DNA of 64,000 nucleotides from Streptomyces sp. ALI-76-A (GCF_030287445.1 NZ_JASVWB010000004.1:1178001-1242000); one strand, 5' to 3'; counted from the stretch's first letter, positions 1-10,162 are shown. The notes: a model not told the origin generated them from the letters alone. Program-made: numbers and translations.

Positions 1-1572
1 GGCTCACCGCTCAGCCTGAACACCTTCAGCTGGGCGTCCACCGACGCGTGGGCGGGCCAGGCCGTCGAACGGGGCGGCAAGTTCTACTGGTACGTGCCGG
101 TGACAGCCCGGGCCACCGGCCGGATGGCCATCGGCGTGGCGGTGTCGGACAGCCCCACCGGCCCGTTCCGGGACGCCCTCGGCCACCCGCTGATGGAGAA
201 CACTGAGATCGACCCGACCGTCTTCATCGACGACGACGGCCAAGCCTACCTGTACTGGGGCAATCCGAACCTGTGGTACGTCAAGCTGAACGCGGACATG
301 ACCTCCTACGCAGGCAGCCCCGCCCAAATTCCGCTCACCACCGCGGGGTTCGGAACCCGCACCGACAACCCCGACCGTCCCACGCTGTACGAGGAAGCAC
401 CCTGGATCTACAAGCGCAACGGCCTGTACTACCTGGTGTATGCGGCCAGGTGCTGCTCGGAGTTCATCGCCTACTCCACGGCACCCAGCCCGACCGGGCC
501 GTGGACCTACCGTGGAACAGTCATGCCCGCCCAGGGCAACAGCTTCACCAACCACGCGGGCATCGTGGACTTTCAGGGCAACTCGTATTTCTTCTACCAC
601 AACGGCGCCCTCCCGGGCGGCGGCGGCTTCACCCGCTCGGTCGCAGTGGAGAAGTTCAGCTACAACGCCGACGGCACCATTCCAACGATCAATATGACGA
701 CGGCCGGGGCGCCGCAGGCCGGCACGCTCGATCCTTATATCCGCCAGGAAGCCGAGACCGTCGCGTGGGGCAGCGGCATCGAAACCGAACCCTCCAGCGA
801 GGGCGGGATGAACATCAGCTGGATCGAAGACGGCGATTACATCAAGGTCAAGGGCGTAGCATTCGGCACCGGTGCCAGCTCGTTCACCGCCAGGGTGGCC
901 TCAAGCACCAGCGGCGGCCGAGTTGAGCTGCATCTGGACAGTCCTACTGGGCCAACGGTCGGGACATGCACTGTGTCGGGCACCGGAGGCTGGCAGACCT
1001 GGAGCACGGTCTCGTGCCCTGTTACCGGTGCAACCGGGACCCACGATCTTTACCTGCGCTTCGCCGGTGGCAGCGGGTACCTGTTCAATATGAACTGGTG
1101 GCAGTTCACCACCGGCCAGCCCACCTTCTCGTCAACCGCCGTCGCCCAGCACAGCGGGTACTGCCTGGACGACCCAAACCAGAGCACCGCCGACGGCACT
1201 CAGTACCGGCAGTACACCTGCGGCGCCGGTGAGGAACAGCGGTTCGACTTCGACCCGGTGCCAGGGGTGGCGGACACCTACACCCTGGTGAACCACCACA
1301 GCGGCAAGTGCCTCGACATCCGCGGCGTCTCCACCGCCGACGGCGCGGCGGTCCACCAGTGGACCTGCCACGGCGGCACGAACCAGCAGTTCACGCTGCG
1401 GCAGGTCGCCGCCAACGACTACCAGCTCGTCGCGGTGCACAGCGGCAAGTGCGTGGACGTCAGCGGGATCTCAACCGCCGTCGGAGCACTGGTCCACCAG
1501 TGGCCCTGTGACTCCGCCAGTGCCCTGGCCACCAAGAAGAACCAGGTCTGGCGCCTGACCGGCAAGAGCTGA
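1..1572 (+). CDS. Secreted GH43 glycosidase with CBM6 and ricin-B lectin domains (5' partial)
   Basis: The reading frame is open from base 1, so the signal peptide and first blade lie outside the window. The visible N-terminal ~240 residues are a GH43 five-bladed propeller (VEIDPTVFIDDDGQAYLYWG-type blade, EAPWIYKRNGLYYL). A CBM6-type module (IRQEAETVAW to FNMNWWQF, about residues 245-370) and a ricin-B trefoil with repeated GKCLD and QWTC motifs follow. The family cleaves arabinose or xylose linkages in hemicellulose, and the two binding modules probably anchor it to polymer. The C-terminal lectin is closely similar to that of the clan GH-A enzyme at 39914-41791. A strong hairpin follows the stop. 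The exact substrate cannot be read from the sequence. Confidence 0.9.
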   Translation, partial: GSPLSLNTFSWASTDAWAGQAVERGGKFYWYVPVTARATGRMAIGVAVSDSPTGPFRDALGHPLMENTEIDPTVFIDDDGQAYLYWGNPNLWYVKLNADMTSYAGSPAQIPLTTAGFGTRTDNPDRPTLYEEAPWIYKRNGLYYLVYAARCCSEFIAYSTAPSPTGPWTYRGTVMPAQGNSFTNHAGIVDFQGNSYFFYHNGALPGGGGFTRSVAVEKFSYNADGTIPTINMTTAGAPQAGTLDPYIRQEAETVAWGSGIETEPSSEGGMNISWIEDGDYIKVKGVAFGTGASSFTARVASSTSGGRVELHLDSPTGPTVGTCTVSGTGGWQTWSTVSCPVTGATGTHDLYLRFAGGSGYLFNMNWWQFTTGQPTFSSTAVAQHSGYCLDDPNQSTADGTQYRQYTCGAGEEQRFDFDPVPGVADTYTLVNHHSGKCLDIRGVSTADGAAVHQWTCHGGTNQQFTLRQVAANDYQLVAVHSGKCVDVSGISTAVGALVHQWPCDSASALATKKNQVWRLTGKS

Positions 1573-1578
1573 ACCAAC

Positions 1579-1620
1579 ACAGGGTCGGGCCCGGGCCGGC
1601 AACCCGGCGCCCGACCCTGT
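1579..1620 (+). terminator. Rho-independent-type terminator hairpin
   Basis: Perfect 12-bp arms ACAGGGTCGGGC (1579-1590) and GCCCGACCCTGT (1609-1620) begin 7 bases after the stop of the GH43-CBM6 gene. There is no clear T-tract, which is usual for Streptomyces terminators. Confidence 0.8.
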
Positions 1621-1890
1621 CCAGGGCCTTTGCTGGCCGGGGTAGCCGATATACGCCACTGGACGAGCAGCAGTTTCAGCAGGTCAGGTCAGTTGCAGGC
1701 GGTTCTTGGTTCATCGCGCTTGCCCTCCGGTACTCGCGCCAATGCCGATCGAGCCGCACGGGCATGGCGACTGCCGCCCAAGTGGGCGGCTCCGTCGCGG
1801 CCTGGTACGCGGGACGTGTTCGCAGGTAAAGCGCGTGTGACGAAAGCGTTGACGGAACCATGGCCCCCGCTTATCTTCTGATCGCATTCA

Positions 1891-1915
1891 CGAACCACGT
1901 TCGAAATCACGGACA
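1891..1915 (+). promoter_or_regulatory. Putative operator with TTCGAAAT core upstream of GH43 gene
   Basis: CGAAC-CAC-GTTCG (1891-1903) is a perfect inverted repeat running into TCGAAATCACGGACA. The block ACGTTCGAAATCACGGACA aligns with the reverse strand upstream of the second GH43 gene (5709-5724). It lies about 15-40 bases before the ATG at 1929. The motif is seen directly; its regulatory role is inferred. Confidence 0.4.
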
Positions 1916-1928
1916 GGGATGGTCCAGC

Positions 1929-3437
1929 ATGCCACAGACGTCAGAGCAGCCCCCCGCCAGACGCCACAGATCCCTGATCCTGTGCGTGCTCGCCGTACTG
2001 ATCGCCATGGTGTCGGCGACGACCCCGGCCACCGCCGCCGAGGGCCGCCCGTACACCAACCCGATCAAGTCGCAGAAGGGCGCCGACCCCTGGCTCGAGT
2101 ACTACAACGGCAACTACTACCTGGTCACCACATCCTTCACCGGCGTGCTGACCATGCGGAAGTCGCCGACCCTGGCCGGCCTCTCCACCGCCGCCAGCGT
2201 CCAGATCTGGAGCGACACCACCCCCACCCGCAACACCAACATCTGGGCACCCGAGATCCACTTCCTCGACGGCAAGTGGTACCTGTACTACTCCGCGGCG
2301 CAGAGCGGTGTCGCCTGCTGCGACTCCCAGCGCACCCACGTCCTGGAGAGCGCGGGCACCGACCCCATGGGCCCGTACACGTACAAGAACCAGCTCAGCG
2401 GCTCCAACCTCAGCTCCGGCGGCTGGCTCATCGACGCCACCGTCCTGAAGGCGAACAACAGCCTGTACATGGTCGGCAGCGGCTACATCAACGGCAGTCC
2501 GCAGAGCCTGGTCATCGCCCCGATGAGCAACCCGTACACGCTGGCCAGCAGCACCTTCACCATCATCTCCAGCCCCACCGCGAGCTGGGAGACCTCGGGG
2601 GCCGCGGTCAACGAGGGACCCGAGCCGCTCTACCACGACGGCCGCACCTTCCTCACCTTCTCCGCCAGCTACTGCATGACCCCGGACTACAAGCTGGGCC
2701 AGCTGGAACTGACTGGTACCGACCCGCTGAACCCCGCTTCCTGGACGAAGAAGTCCACGCCGGTCTTCCAGCGCAACGACGCGGCGAGTGTCTACGGCCC
2801 CGGCCACAACGGCTTCTTCTCCTCGCCGGACGGCACCGAGAACTGGATCGTCTACCACGCCAACAACTCCGCGAGCAGCGGCTGCGGCAACGAACGTACG
2901 ACGCGGGCGCAGAAGTTCACCTGGAACGCGGACGGCACGCCGAACTTCGGCACCCCGGTCGCGCTCGGCACCACGCTGCCCGGCCCCTCGGGCGAGACGG
3001 CGACGACCCCGACCGCGTACACCCTGGTGAACCGCAACAGCGGCAAGTGCCTGGACGTCGAGGGCGGCAGCACCTTGGACGGCGCCAACATATTCCAGTG
3101 GACCTGCCACGGCGGCGCCAACCAGAAGTGGCGCGTCGAGGACCTCGGCGACGACACCAGCCGGCTGGTCAACGTCGCCACCGGCAAGGTCGCGGACACC
3201 GCGAACTGCACCACGACCGACGGCACGGACATCAAGCAGTGGTCCTGGCTGAACAACAACTGCCAGAAATTCCGACTGGTCTACACGGCCACCGGCGACT
3301 ACGTGCGGATCGTGAACGAGAACAGCGGCAAGGTCGCCGACGTCGCCAACTGCGGCACCGCCGACGGGACCGACGTACGGCTGTGGACCTGGCTGAACAA
3401 CAACTGCCAGCAGTGGCGCCTCGTCCCCACGACCTGA
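1929..3437 (+). CDS. Secreted GH43 arabinofuranosidase-type enzyme with two C-terminal ricin-B-like units
   Basis: A 502-aa protein. ATG 1929 is chosen over in-frame ATG 1860 because it follows a GGACAGGGA-type ribosome site and opens directly on a signal peptide (basic RRHR, hydrophobic core, ATAAEG cleavage region). Residues ~45-355 form a GH43 propeller with the WAPEIHFLDGKWYLYYSA and VYGPGHNGFF blocks typical of arabinofuranosidases and exo-arabinanases. The last ~140 residues are a ricin-type trefoil with GKCLDVEGGST, QWTCHGGANQKW and two repeats ending in WLNNNCQ. It probably removes arabinose side chains from arabinan or arabinoxylan outside the cell. The linkage specificity is not decidable here. 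Confidence 0.87.
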   Translation: MPQTSEQPPARRHRSLILCVLAVLIAMVSATTPATAAEGRPYTNPIKSQKGADPWLEYYNGNYYLVTTSFTGVLTMRKSPTLAGLSTAASVQIWSDTTPTRNTNIWAPEIHFLDGKWYLYYSAAQSGVACCDSQRTHVLESAGTDPMGPYTYKNQLSGSNLSSGGWLIDATVLKANNSLYMVGSGYINGSPQSLVIAPMSNPYTLASSTFTIISSPTASWETSGAAVNEGPEPLYHDGRTFLTFSASYCMTPDYKLGQLELTGTDPLNPASWTKKSTPVFQRNDAASVYGPGHNGFFSSPDGTENWIVYHANNSASSGCGNERTTRAQKFTWNADGTPNFGTPVALGTTLPGPSGETATTPTAYTLVNRNSGKCLDVEGGSTLDGANIFQWTCHGGANQKWRVEDLGDDTSRLVNVATGKVADTANCTTTDGTDIKQWSWLNNNCQKFRLVYTATGDYVRIVNENSGKVADVANCGTADGTDVRLWTWLNNNCQQWRLVPTT

Positions 3438-3612
3438 CCTCCCTGCGCACCCCGTGATCTTTGCGGACCGCTTCATCCGTTCTACAAGCGGGGGGGCGTC
3501 CGACTCGGCCAGCGTCTCGCTCCTCCTCGGCCTGTTGCGAGGGGCAGCGGTGGCGGTCCCCTGCGGGCGCGAGGCGCCTGGGCACCTCGCGCCCCCCAGA
3601 ACGTGTGCCTGA

Positions 3613-3882
3613 TTCCATCATTTCTCCGAGCACGTCACCATCAACGTCCGGCTGTACTTCACGGGTTTCACCCAAGCCCCCACTCCTGCCGTACATCAAC
3701 GCCGCTCTCACGCCGTCCGCGCACACGGCTTCCCCGCACTCGGCGACATGGCCGGCGCCACCGTCCACCTCGCCGGCTCCTGGGTCGCCGACTCGGCCTC
3801 CGCCGACGGGGCCGTACTGGTCCAGTAGACCTGCGGAAGCCGGCTCGACCAGCAGTTGACGCTGCGGAGCGTCACCTGCTGA
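3613..3882 (+). pseudogene. Ricin-B lectin gene remnant
   Basis: In one frame the last 45 codons read ADGAVLVQ-stop-TCGSRLDQQLTLRSV. This matches the ricin-B repeat ADGAAV.QWTC.GGTNQQFTLRPV of neighbouring genes, with the repeat tryptophan TGG changed to TAG. Upstream residues in the same frame (EHVTINVRLYFTGFTQAP) have no clear family and no start codon. It looks like the tail of a deleted secreted glycosidase. It is the only recognisable content between the stop at 3437 and the start at 3979. Confidence 0.6.
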
Positions 3883-3978
3883 GCGCCTCAGCCCCCTCGA
3901 CCCGCACGTCTCCACGAAGAAGACGCGCACGTCCCCACGCGGGAGAGCCGCACGTCCCCACCCAGAAAGAAGGGCCGC

Positions 3979-5613
3979 ATGCACACCTTCCGAAGACTCT
4001 CCGCCAGACTCACGGCCACGGCATCCGCCACCTGCCTGGCCGCCGCCGGACTCGCCCTCGTCCCGGCGGCAGACGCCTCGGCCGCGGGCGCGCCGCAGGG
4101 CGGCCACGTCTACGCGCTGACGGCGGCGCACAGCGGCAAGAACGCCGCCGTGCTGTCGGACTCCCTGGCCAACGGCGCGACGGTCGTGCAGAAGACCGCC
4201 TCCGGGGGCCCCGGCCAGTTGTGGGAGGCAGTCGACCACGGCGACGGCACCTTCTCGCTGGTCAACATCAACAGCGGCAAGTGCCTGGACGTCAAGAGCG
4301 GCTCCATGACACCAGGGACCGGGATCATCCAGTGGACCTGCACCGGCGGCAGCAACCAGCGCTGGACCTTCGACGGCGCGGCGATCGTCTCCGCCCGCAG
4401 CGGCCTGTGCCTGGACGTCTCCAGCGGCTCCACCGCGGAGGACCGCGCGCTCATCCAGTACACCTGCAACGGCCAGACCAACCAGCAGTGGAGCCTGACC
4501 GAGCGCCCGCGCTCCGCGACCTGGGGCCCGGCCATGGTCAGCGGCGGCCAGACCTTCAACGCGCAGACCATCCGGATGGTCGTCCACAACAACACCTCCG
4601 GTGCGGGGCTGCGCATCCGGCTGTCCAACCTGCGCAGCACGACCGCCCTCTCGGTCGGTGCCGTCACGGTGGCCGTCCAGTCCAGCGGGGCCACCGCAGT
4701 CGCTGGTACCACGCGCACCGTCACCTTCGGCCGGTCGGCCGCGCCGACCATCGCCGCCGGGCAGGAACTGACCAGCGACGTCATCGCGATGCCGGTCGTC
4801 GCGGAGCAGAACCTGCTGGTGAGCGTCTATCTCCCGAACACCACCGGTGCCTCGACCTACCACTACGACGCCCACCAGACCTCCTACCTGTCCGCCGCGG
4901 GCACCGGCAACCGCGCGGCCGAGGAGGCCGCGACGAACTTCACCACCACCACGGCCCGCTGGTTCTACGTCGCGGGACTCGACGTGGTGTCACCCACGGC
5001 CAAGGGAACCGTCGTTGCCATCGGCGACTCCATCACCGACGGCTCCAGCGCCACCGACAACGCCAACCAGCGCTGGCCCGACTACCTCGCCCGGCGGCTC
5101 CAGGCCCAGTCCGGCGGCCAGCGCCTCGGCGTGGTCAACGCGGGCATCGGCGGCAACCGCGTGGTCACCGACAGCCCGAGCGCGCAGCAGGGCATCGCGG
5201 CCATGACCCGGTTCTCCCACGATGTCCTGACCCAGCCGGGCGTGAAGAACGCCATCGTGCTGGAGGGCATCAACGACATCAACAACAGCAGCGTCACCGC
5301 CGACCAGATCATCGCCGGCTACCAGACCATGATCGACCAGGCACACACGGCCGGTGTCCGGATCATCGGCGGGACCATCCTGCCGCACTCCTCGCAGACC
5401 GCCGCCAAGGCCGCCATCCGCGCCCAGGTCAACGACTGGATTCGCACCAGCGGCGCCTTCGACGCGGTCATCGACTTCGACGCGGCACTCCGGGACCCGG
5501 CCAACCCGGCGCGCTTGCTCCCCGCCTACGACAGCGGCGACCATCTGCACCCCAACAGCGCCGGCATGCAGGCCATCGCCAACACGGTGAACCTCTCGCT
5601 GCTCACCTCCTGA
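3979..5613 (+). CDS. Secreted SGNH/GDSL esterase with N-terminal ricin-B lectin domain
   Basis: A 544-aa protein preceded by GAAAGAAGG. The signal peptide spans about residues 1-36 (ending ADASAAG). A ricin-B trefoil (~40-175; GKCLDVKSGS, GLCLDVSSGS) and a beta-sandwich linker follow. The SGNH hydrolase domain starts at about 345 with block I GDSITDG, block II GIGGN, block III GIND and block V DHLHP (catalytic Asp and His). Related proteins deacetylate xylan or hydrolyse carbohydrate esters, so it would complement the adjacent GH43 enzymes. The domain order, lectin first, is the reverse of the neighbouring glycosidases. Confidence 0.88.
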   Translation: MHTFRRLSARLTATASATCLAAAGLALVPAADASAAGAPQGGHVYALTAAHSGKNAAVLSDSLANGATVVQKTASGGPGQLWEAVDHGDGTFSLVNINSGKCLDVKSGSMTPGTGIIQWTCTGGSNQRWTFDGAAIVSARSGLCLDVSSGSTAEDRALIQYTCNGQTNQQWSLTERPRSATWGPAMVSGGQTFNAQTIRMVVHNNTSGAGLRIRLSNLRSTTALSVGAVTVAVQSSGATAVAGTTRTVTFGRSAAPTIAAGQELTSDVIAMPVVAEQNLLVSVYLPNTTGASTYHYDAHQTSYLSAAGTGNRAAEEAATNFTTTTARWFYVAGLDVVSPTAKGTVVAIGDSITDGSSATDNANQRWPDYLARRLQAQSGGQRLGVVNAGIGGNRVVTDSPSAQQGIAAMTRFSHDVLTQPGVKNAIVLEGINDINNSSVTADQIIAGYQTMIDQAHTAGVRIIGGTILPHSSQTAAKAAIRAQVNDWIRTSGAFDAVIDFDAALRDPANPARLLPAYDSGDHLHPNSAGMQAIANTVNLSLLTS

Positions 5614-5708
5614 GCGGTACCCACCTCCCGGACGGCGTAGTTCCCTCCGGCGCCCCCTCTCCACGCACGGGGCACCCGACGGAACTGCCTCGAAGTTGCG
5701 CACAATAT

Positions 5709-5724
5709 CCGATATTTCGAACAT
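5709..5724 (-). promoter_or_regulatory. Putative operator sharing TTCGAAAT core
   Basis: On the minus strand this reads ATGTTCGAAATATCGG, matching the element before the GH43 gene at 1929. It sits about 30 bases before ATG 5755, inside a locally AT-rich patch. A shared regulator is inferred from the match only. Confidence 0.4.
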
Positions 5725-5754
5725 ACCCAAAACCTCTGGGCAGTTCACGCAGAA

Positions 5755-7140
5755 ATGGGACAAGCAGTGTTGGACAGAACCCTCAGGGCGGTCCTCGCCC
5801 TCCTCACCTCGGTGGCCGCCCTGCTGGGCCTCACCACTGCCCTCGGCGGCACGGCCGGAGCCGCGGCCCCGCCCGCCGGGCAGGCGACGCGGTACACGAT
5901 GACCGCGTTCACCAACAACAGCGAGTCGAACATGTACGTGTACGACTCGCCTGACGCCACCGCGTTCACCCTGCGAAAGGGCCCGGCCTACGTTCCGCCG
6001 TCCGGGATGATCCGGGATCCCAGCATCTTCAAGCACACCGACGGCTTCTACTACCTCACCTACACCACTCGTACCTGGTCCGCGCTGAGCACCACAATCG
6101 GCTTCGCCCGCTCCACCGACCGCCTCAACTGGACCTTCCTGTACGACTACACGGTCCCGATCAGCGGCCTGGCCCGCGCCTGGGCGCCGGAGTGGTTCGT
6201 CGACACCGACGGCAGCGTCAACATCATCCTGTCGGCGTCCACGACCGCTGGTGGCGAGTTCACCTTCAAGCCGTACAAGCTCACCGCCACAAACGCCGCG
6301 CTCACGGCCTGGAGCACCCCCACCGCGCTGAGCGGCATCAGCCCCAACTACATCGACACCTTCATCGTCAAGATCGGATCCACCTACCACGCGTTCACCA
6401 AGAACGAGACGACGAAGTACATCGAGTACGCCACCGCCTCCAACCTCACCGGTCCGTACACATTCCAGAAGACCGGCAACTGGACGGGCTTCGGCGACTT
6501 CGTGGAGGGCCCCGCGCTCGTCCAGCTCGACAACGGCGGCTGGCGGATCTACTACGACGCTTACCGCGACACCAAGTACTGGTACAGCGACAGCTACGAC
6601 AACTTCGCCACCTGGTCCGCGCCCACCGAACTGCCCGGCCTGAGCGGCACCGTCCGCCACCTGACCGTGCTCAAGGAGACGGTGTCCGGCGGCGCCACCC
6701 TGCCGACAAACACGACCCGTTCGCTCCAGTCGGTCAACTTCACCGGCCGCTACGGCGTCGTCCGCTCCGACAGCCTCGCCTACGCCGACCCGGTGACCTC
6801 CTCCAGCACCACCGCCGTCAAGCAGAGCGCCACCTGGACGATCGTCCCGGGCCTGGCCGACGCGAACTGTTACTCCTTCCGCGACTCCTCCGGCCGCTAC
6901 CTGCGTCACTGGGACTTCCGGGTCCGGTTCGACGTGAGCAACGGAACCGACATCTTCAAGAAGGACGCCACGTACTGCGCCCGACCGGGTACGACCTCCG
7001 GCTCAGTCCGCCTGGAGTCGTACAACTTCCCCGGCCGCTATATCCGGCACTACAACTACGCGCTGCGCGTGGACCCGTACCAGGCCACGGACACCTTCCG
7101 CGCCGACAGTTCCTTCACGGCCGTGAACCCCTGGGCCTGA
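5755..7140 (+). CDS. Secreted GH43 exo-arabinofuranosidase-type enzyme with C-terminal CBM42 (AbfB) domain
   Basis: Up to 461 aa. GTG 5767 is an alternative start with a better-spaced GGGA ribosome site, and both starts lead into the same signal peptide (LDRTLRAVLALLTSVAALLG, cleavage near GAAAPP). Residues ~40-310 form a GH43 propeller (MIRDPSIFKHTDGFYYLTYT, WAPEWFVDTDG, EGPALVQLDNGGWRIYYD). Residues ~320-455 are a CBM42-type arabinofuranose-binding domain with SLQSVNFTGRYGVVR and YNFPGRYIRHYNYALRVD repeats. This GH43-CBM42 layout is known from Streptomyces exo-1,5-alpha-L-arabinofuranosidases. A long terminator hairpin follows. Confidence 0.88.
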   Translation: MGQAVLDRTLRAVLALLTSVAALLGLTTALGGTAGAAAPPAGQATRYTMTAFTNNSESNMYVYDSPDATAFTLRKGPAYVPPSGMIRDPSIFKHTDGFYYLTYTTRTWSALSTTIGFARSTDRLNWTFLYDYTVPISGLARAWAPEWFVDTDGSVNIILSASTTAGGEFTFKPYKLTATNAALTAWSTPTALSGISPNYIDTFIVKIGSTYHAFTKNETTKYIEYATASNLTGPYTFQKTGNWTGFGDFVEGPALVQLDNGGWRIYYDAYRDTKYWYSDSYDNFATWSAPTELPGLSGTVRHLTVLKETVSGGATLPTNTTRSLQSVNFTGRYGVVRSDSLAYADPVTSSSTTAVKQSATWTIVPGLADANCYSFRDSSGRYLRHWDFRVRFDVSNGTDIFKKDATYCARPGTTSGSVRLESYNFPGRYIRHYNYALRVDPYQATDTFRADSSFTAVNPWA

Positions 7141-7220
7141 CCAGATCGCCTTCCGCAGGCTCTGAATGACGAGGGTCCCGCCCGTACCCGGACGCTGTTG
7201 GTAAATCCGGGGGCCTGCGT

Positions 7221-7265
7221 GACGACGGCCTGCACGACCCCGTTGGGGTTGTGCAGGCCGTCGTC
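7221..7265 (+). terminator. Strong 21-bp stem terminator hairpin
   Basis: Arms 7221-7241 and 7245-7265 pair over 21 positions (GACGACGGCCTGCAC outer part, one G-T wobble) around a 3-base GTT loop. It lies 80 bases after the GH43-CBM42 stop and would isolate that gene from the IS-rich region. Confidence 0.8.
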
Positions 7266-7284
7266 GTGTTCGTGGGGTGGGTTC

Positions 7285-7800
7285 GTGTCGTTGCGTGGGG
7301 TGGATCTGGCGGGGACTCCGGAGGAGACCGGCGGCTGGCGCGTGCGGCATTTCCGAAGGGGTGTCTGGTGATGCGGGTTCGGGATGCGCTCGGGCCAGTC
7401 TTCGCCGATGCCGACTTCGAGGAGTTGTTCTCGGCGCGGGGGCGGCCGGTGGTCTCGCCGGCGCGGCTGGCGCTGGTGTCGGTGTTGCAGTTCGCCGAGG
7501 GGCTGACCGACCGGCAGGCTGCGCACGCGGTCCGTTCGCGTCTGGACTGGAAGTACGCCCTGTCGCTGGAGCTGGCCGACATGAGGTTCGACTTCTCCCT
7601 GCTCAGCGAGTTCCGGGCCCGGCTGGCCGAGTCGGATGCGGGCCGGGCGGTGTTCGACGCGGTGCTGACGGCCGCCGGGAGGCCGGGCTGGTCAAGGCGG
7701 GTAACCGGCAGCGCACGGACGCCACCCATGTGCTGGCCGTGACCAGGGATCTGAGCCGGCTGGAGTTCGTGGTCGAGACACGGGGCTTCACCCGGAATCT
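7285..7800 (+). pseudogene. IS1182-family transposase fragment
   Basis: The conserved N-terminal transposase (DUF772) region is visible: RLARAAFPKGCLVMRVRD, VLQFAEGLTDRQAAHAVRSR, DWKYALSLEL, LLSEFRARLAE. It needs three frames: one indel near 7330 (after PEETG) and one near 7680 (before EAGLVKAGNRQRTDATHV). Homology stops near 7778, next to the IS3-family end at 7801, so the catalytic C-terminal half is lost. Confidence 0.75.
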
Positions 7801-8899
7801 TGGACACGGGCTATGCGGCTTGGGCCAGGGTAGTTGATGTTGTGTCGAGTGCTGTCTCGTAGGCGATGGGACTGCGTTGTCCGAGGCTGGAGTGGCGGCG
7901 TCGAGTGTTGTAGCGGTGCAGCCAGCGGAACAGGTCGAGGCGGGCTTCACGCTCGTCGGCCCAGGCCCTGCGGCCCTGGAGGGTCTCCCGCTTGCAGGTG
8001 GCGTTGAAGGACTCGGCGAGCGCGTTGTCCGCCGAGCTGCCGACGGCGCTCATGCTCTGGACCACGCCTGCCCGGCGGCAGGCGTCGGCGAACGCTCTGC
8101 TCGTGTACTGGGCGCCGTGATCGGTGTGCATGACGGCGGCCGGCGAGGCTGCCGCGGCACCGCTCGGCGGCGGCCAGGGCGTCGACGACGAGGTCGCAGC
8201 GCATGTGGTCGGCGATCGTCCAGCCGGCCAGGCGCCGGGAGGCGAGGTCGATGACCGTGGCCAGATACAGGAACTTCCCGTCGGCCAGCGGGAGATAGGT
8301 GATGTCAGTGTGCCACGAACGCAGGAAGAGGGGTAATTGATGTTCAGGTAGGTGCCCTTTTGGAATGCGGTGCTGCGTGAAAGATGAAGGTAGGCCCTTC
8401 GGAGCCGCCCTGCGGGGGGAGGCTTCAAACCGCCACATGCTGCGTTGGCTGAAGACCGTCGTGGTGAGCGATGTGGAAAAGGCGTCCGTGAGGCGTCAGG
8501 TGGGGATCAGGAAGGCGAGCGCAAGCGAATCGCTGATGACGTGTCGAAAACCTATTCAGACGGCATCGAAACTGGGGGTGTAGATATGGCTCCAGGACAA
8601 GTCTGGCGGAAACCCGATTTACCGGCCAGATGGTGCCCGGCATGGAGGCGACGCGAGCCTGGTCTGCTGCTTTCGCGTGGAACGTGGGAAGGCGAGCCTC
8701 GTGCAGTTGCCCGTATGGGCGATCGCAGGGAGTGCCCCAAAACGGCGGAAACCGTGAGGGGTTGAGTACCGATGTGGGGCTCGCTGGCGGACCGGTCCGT
8801 AGTAGTGCTGAAGCCTCTGTAATGGAGGTGGAGCGAAGGGACCGGGTCATCCGTGGCTGTGTTCGTTCGATCAACCAGGCGTTCCCTGGGAGGAGTCGC

Positions 8900-10159
8900 A
8901 TGGATGCGCTGAAAGCGTCAGAGAAGTCGTTCACTATCTCGAAGTGGGAAGTATGGGAGGCATGGGAGAAGGTTAAGGCGAACAAGGGTGCACCGGGGGT
9001 GGATGGCTGCACGATTGAGGAGTTCGAGAAGGATCTGAGGGGGAACCTCTACAAGGTCTGCAATCGAATGTCTTCGGGCAGTTACTTTCCCCTCCGGTTC
9101 GAGCGGTAGAGATTCCGAAGTCGCATGGCGGTGTCAGGATTCTTGGTGTTCCCACGGTCGCGGACAGGATTGCGCAAACCGTGGTCGCCGCCCGACTGGA
9201 ACGGAAGGTGGAACCGGTATTCCACTCCGATTCTTTCGGGTATCGGCCTGGGCGGTCTGCTCTGGACGCGGTGGAGAAATGCCGGGAGAGGGCGTGGAAG
9301 AGGGACTGGGTGGTCGATCTGGACATCCAGAAGTTCTTCGACAGCGTCCCCTGGAACCTCGTCGTCAAGGCGGTGGAGGCTCATACCGACGCCGCTTGGG
9401 TGAAGTTGTATGTGGAACGGTGGCTCCGGGCACCGCTCCAATTGCCCGACGGCACCTTGCAGGAGCGGGACCGCGGAACCCCGCAAGGTTCAGCGGTCTC
9501 GCCTGTGTTGGCGAATCTGTTCTTGCACTACGCGTTCGATATGTGGATGGCCCGGGAGTTCCCCGACATCCCGTTCGAGCGGTATGTGGATGACGCGGTC
9601 GTGCACTGCGTCAGCGAGCGTCAGGCCAGGAGACTGGTCGAGGCGATCGGGAACCGGATGGAGGAGGTCGGGCTGCGTCTGCACCCGGCCAAGACCCGGA
9701 TCGTCTACTGCAAGGACGCGAACCGGCGGGGCGTATACGCGCAGACGTCGTTCACGTTCCTGGGGTTCACGTTCCGAGCCCGCGCGGCCCGCAGCAGGCA
9801 CGGGGCGACCTTCCGGTGCTTTCTGCCGGCGGTCAGCAAGGATGCCTTGAAGAGAATGAGTGTCGAGGTACGCAGCTGGCGTATTCATCGGCGCACCCGC
9901 CATACCTTCGTTCAACTCGCACGGTTCATCAACCCGATCGTGCGGGGCTGGATCCAGTATTACGGGGCGTACTACCGCTCCGCGGCTGGAGCCCCTCCTG
10001 CGGCGCATCAACGCCTATCTGGTGCGCTGGATCCGCCGAAAGTACAAGCGGCTCGCGGGCTTCAAGAAGGCCAAGGAGTGCTTCCAGGGCATCACACAGC
10101 GATACCCAGGGACGTTCTTCCACTGGCGGTTTGCCCGCCACTTCTGGTGCTCAGGGTGA
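8900..10159 (+). pseudogene. Group II intron reverse transcriptase/maturase, frameshifted
   Basis: ATG 8900 follows GGAGGAGTCGC. The RT blocks are recognisable: KVKANKGAPGVDGCTIEEFE, IPKSHGGVRILGVPTVADRI, DLDIQKFFDSVPW, GTPQGSAVSPVLANLFLHYAFD and the catalytic YVDD. The GII-maturase tail is RRINAYLVRWIRRKYKRLAGF. One base is missing in the C-run near 9090, and one extra base lies near 9980, so three frames are needed. No HNH endonuclease domain follows the maturase domain. The protein splices and retro-homes the intron when intact. The indels could be sequencing errors; if real, mobility would need a helper. Confidence 0.85.
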
Positions 10160-10162
10160 CAA

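Noticed and set aside
1941..3476. Long minus-strand ORF opposite the GH43 gene
   Set aside because: It is the antisense shadow of a clear secreted GH43 gene, with low-complexity Val/Gly/Arg composition and no family features.
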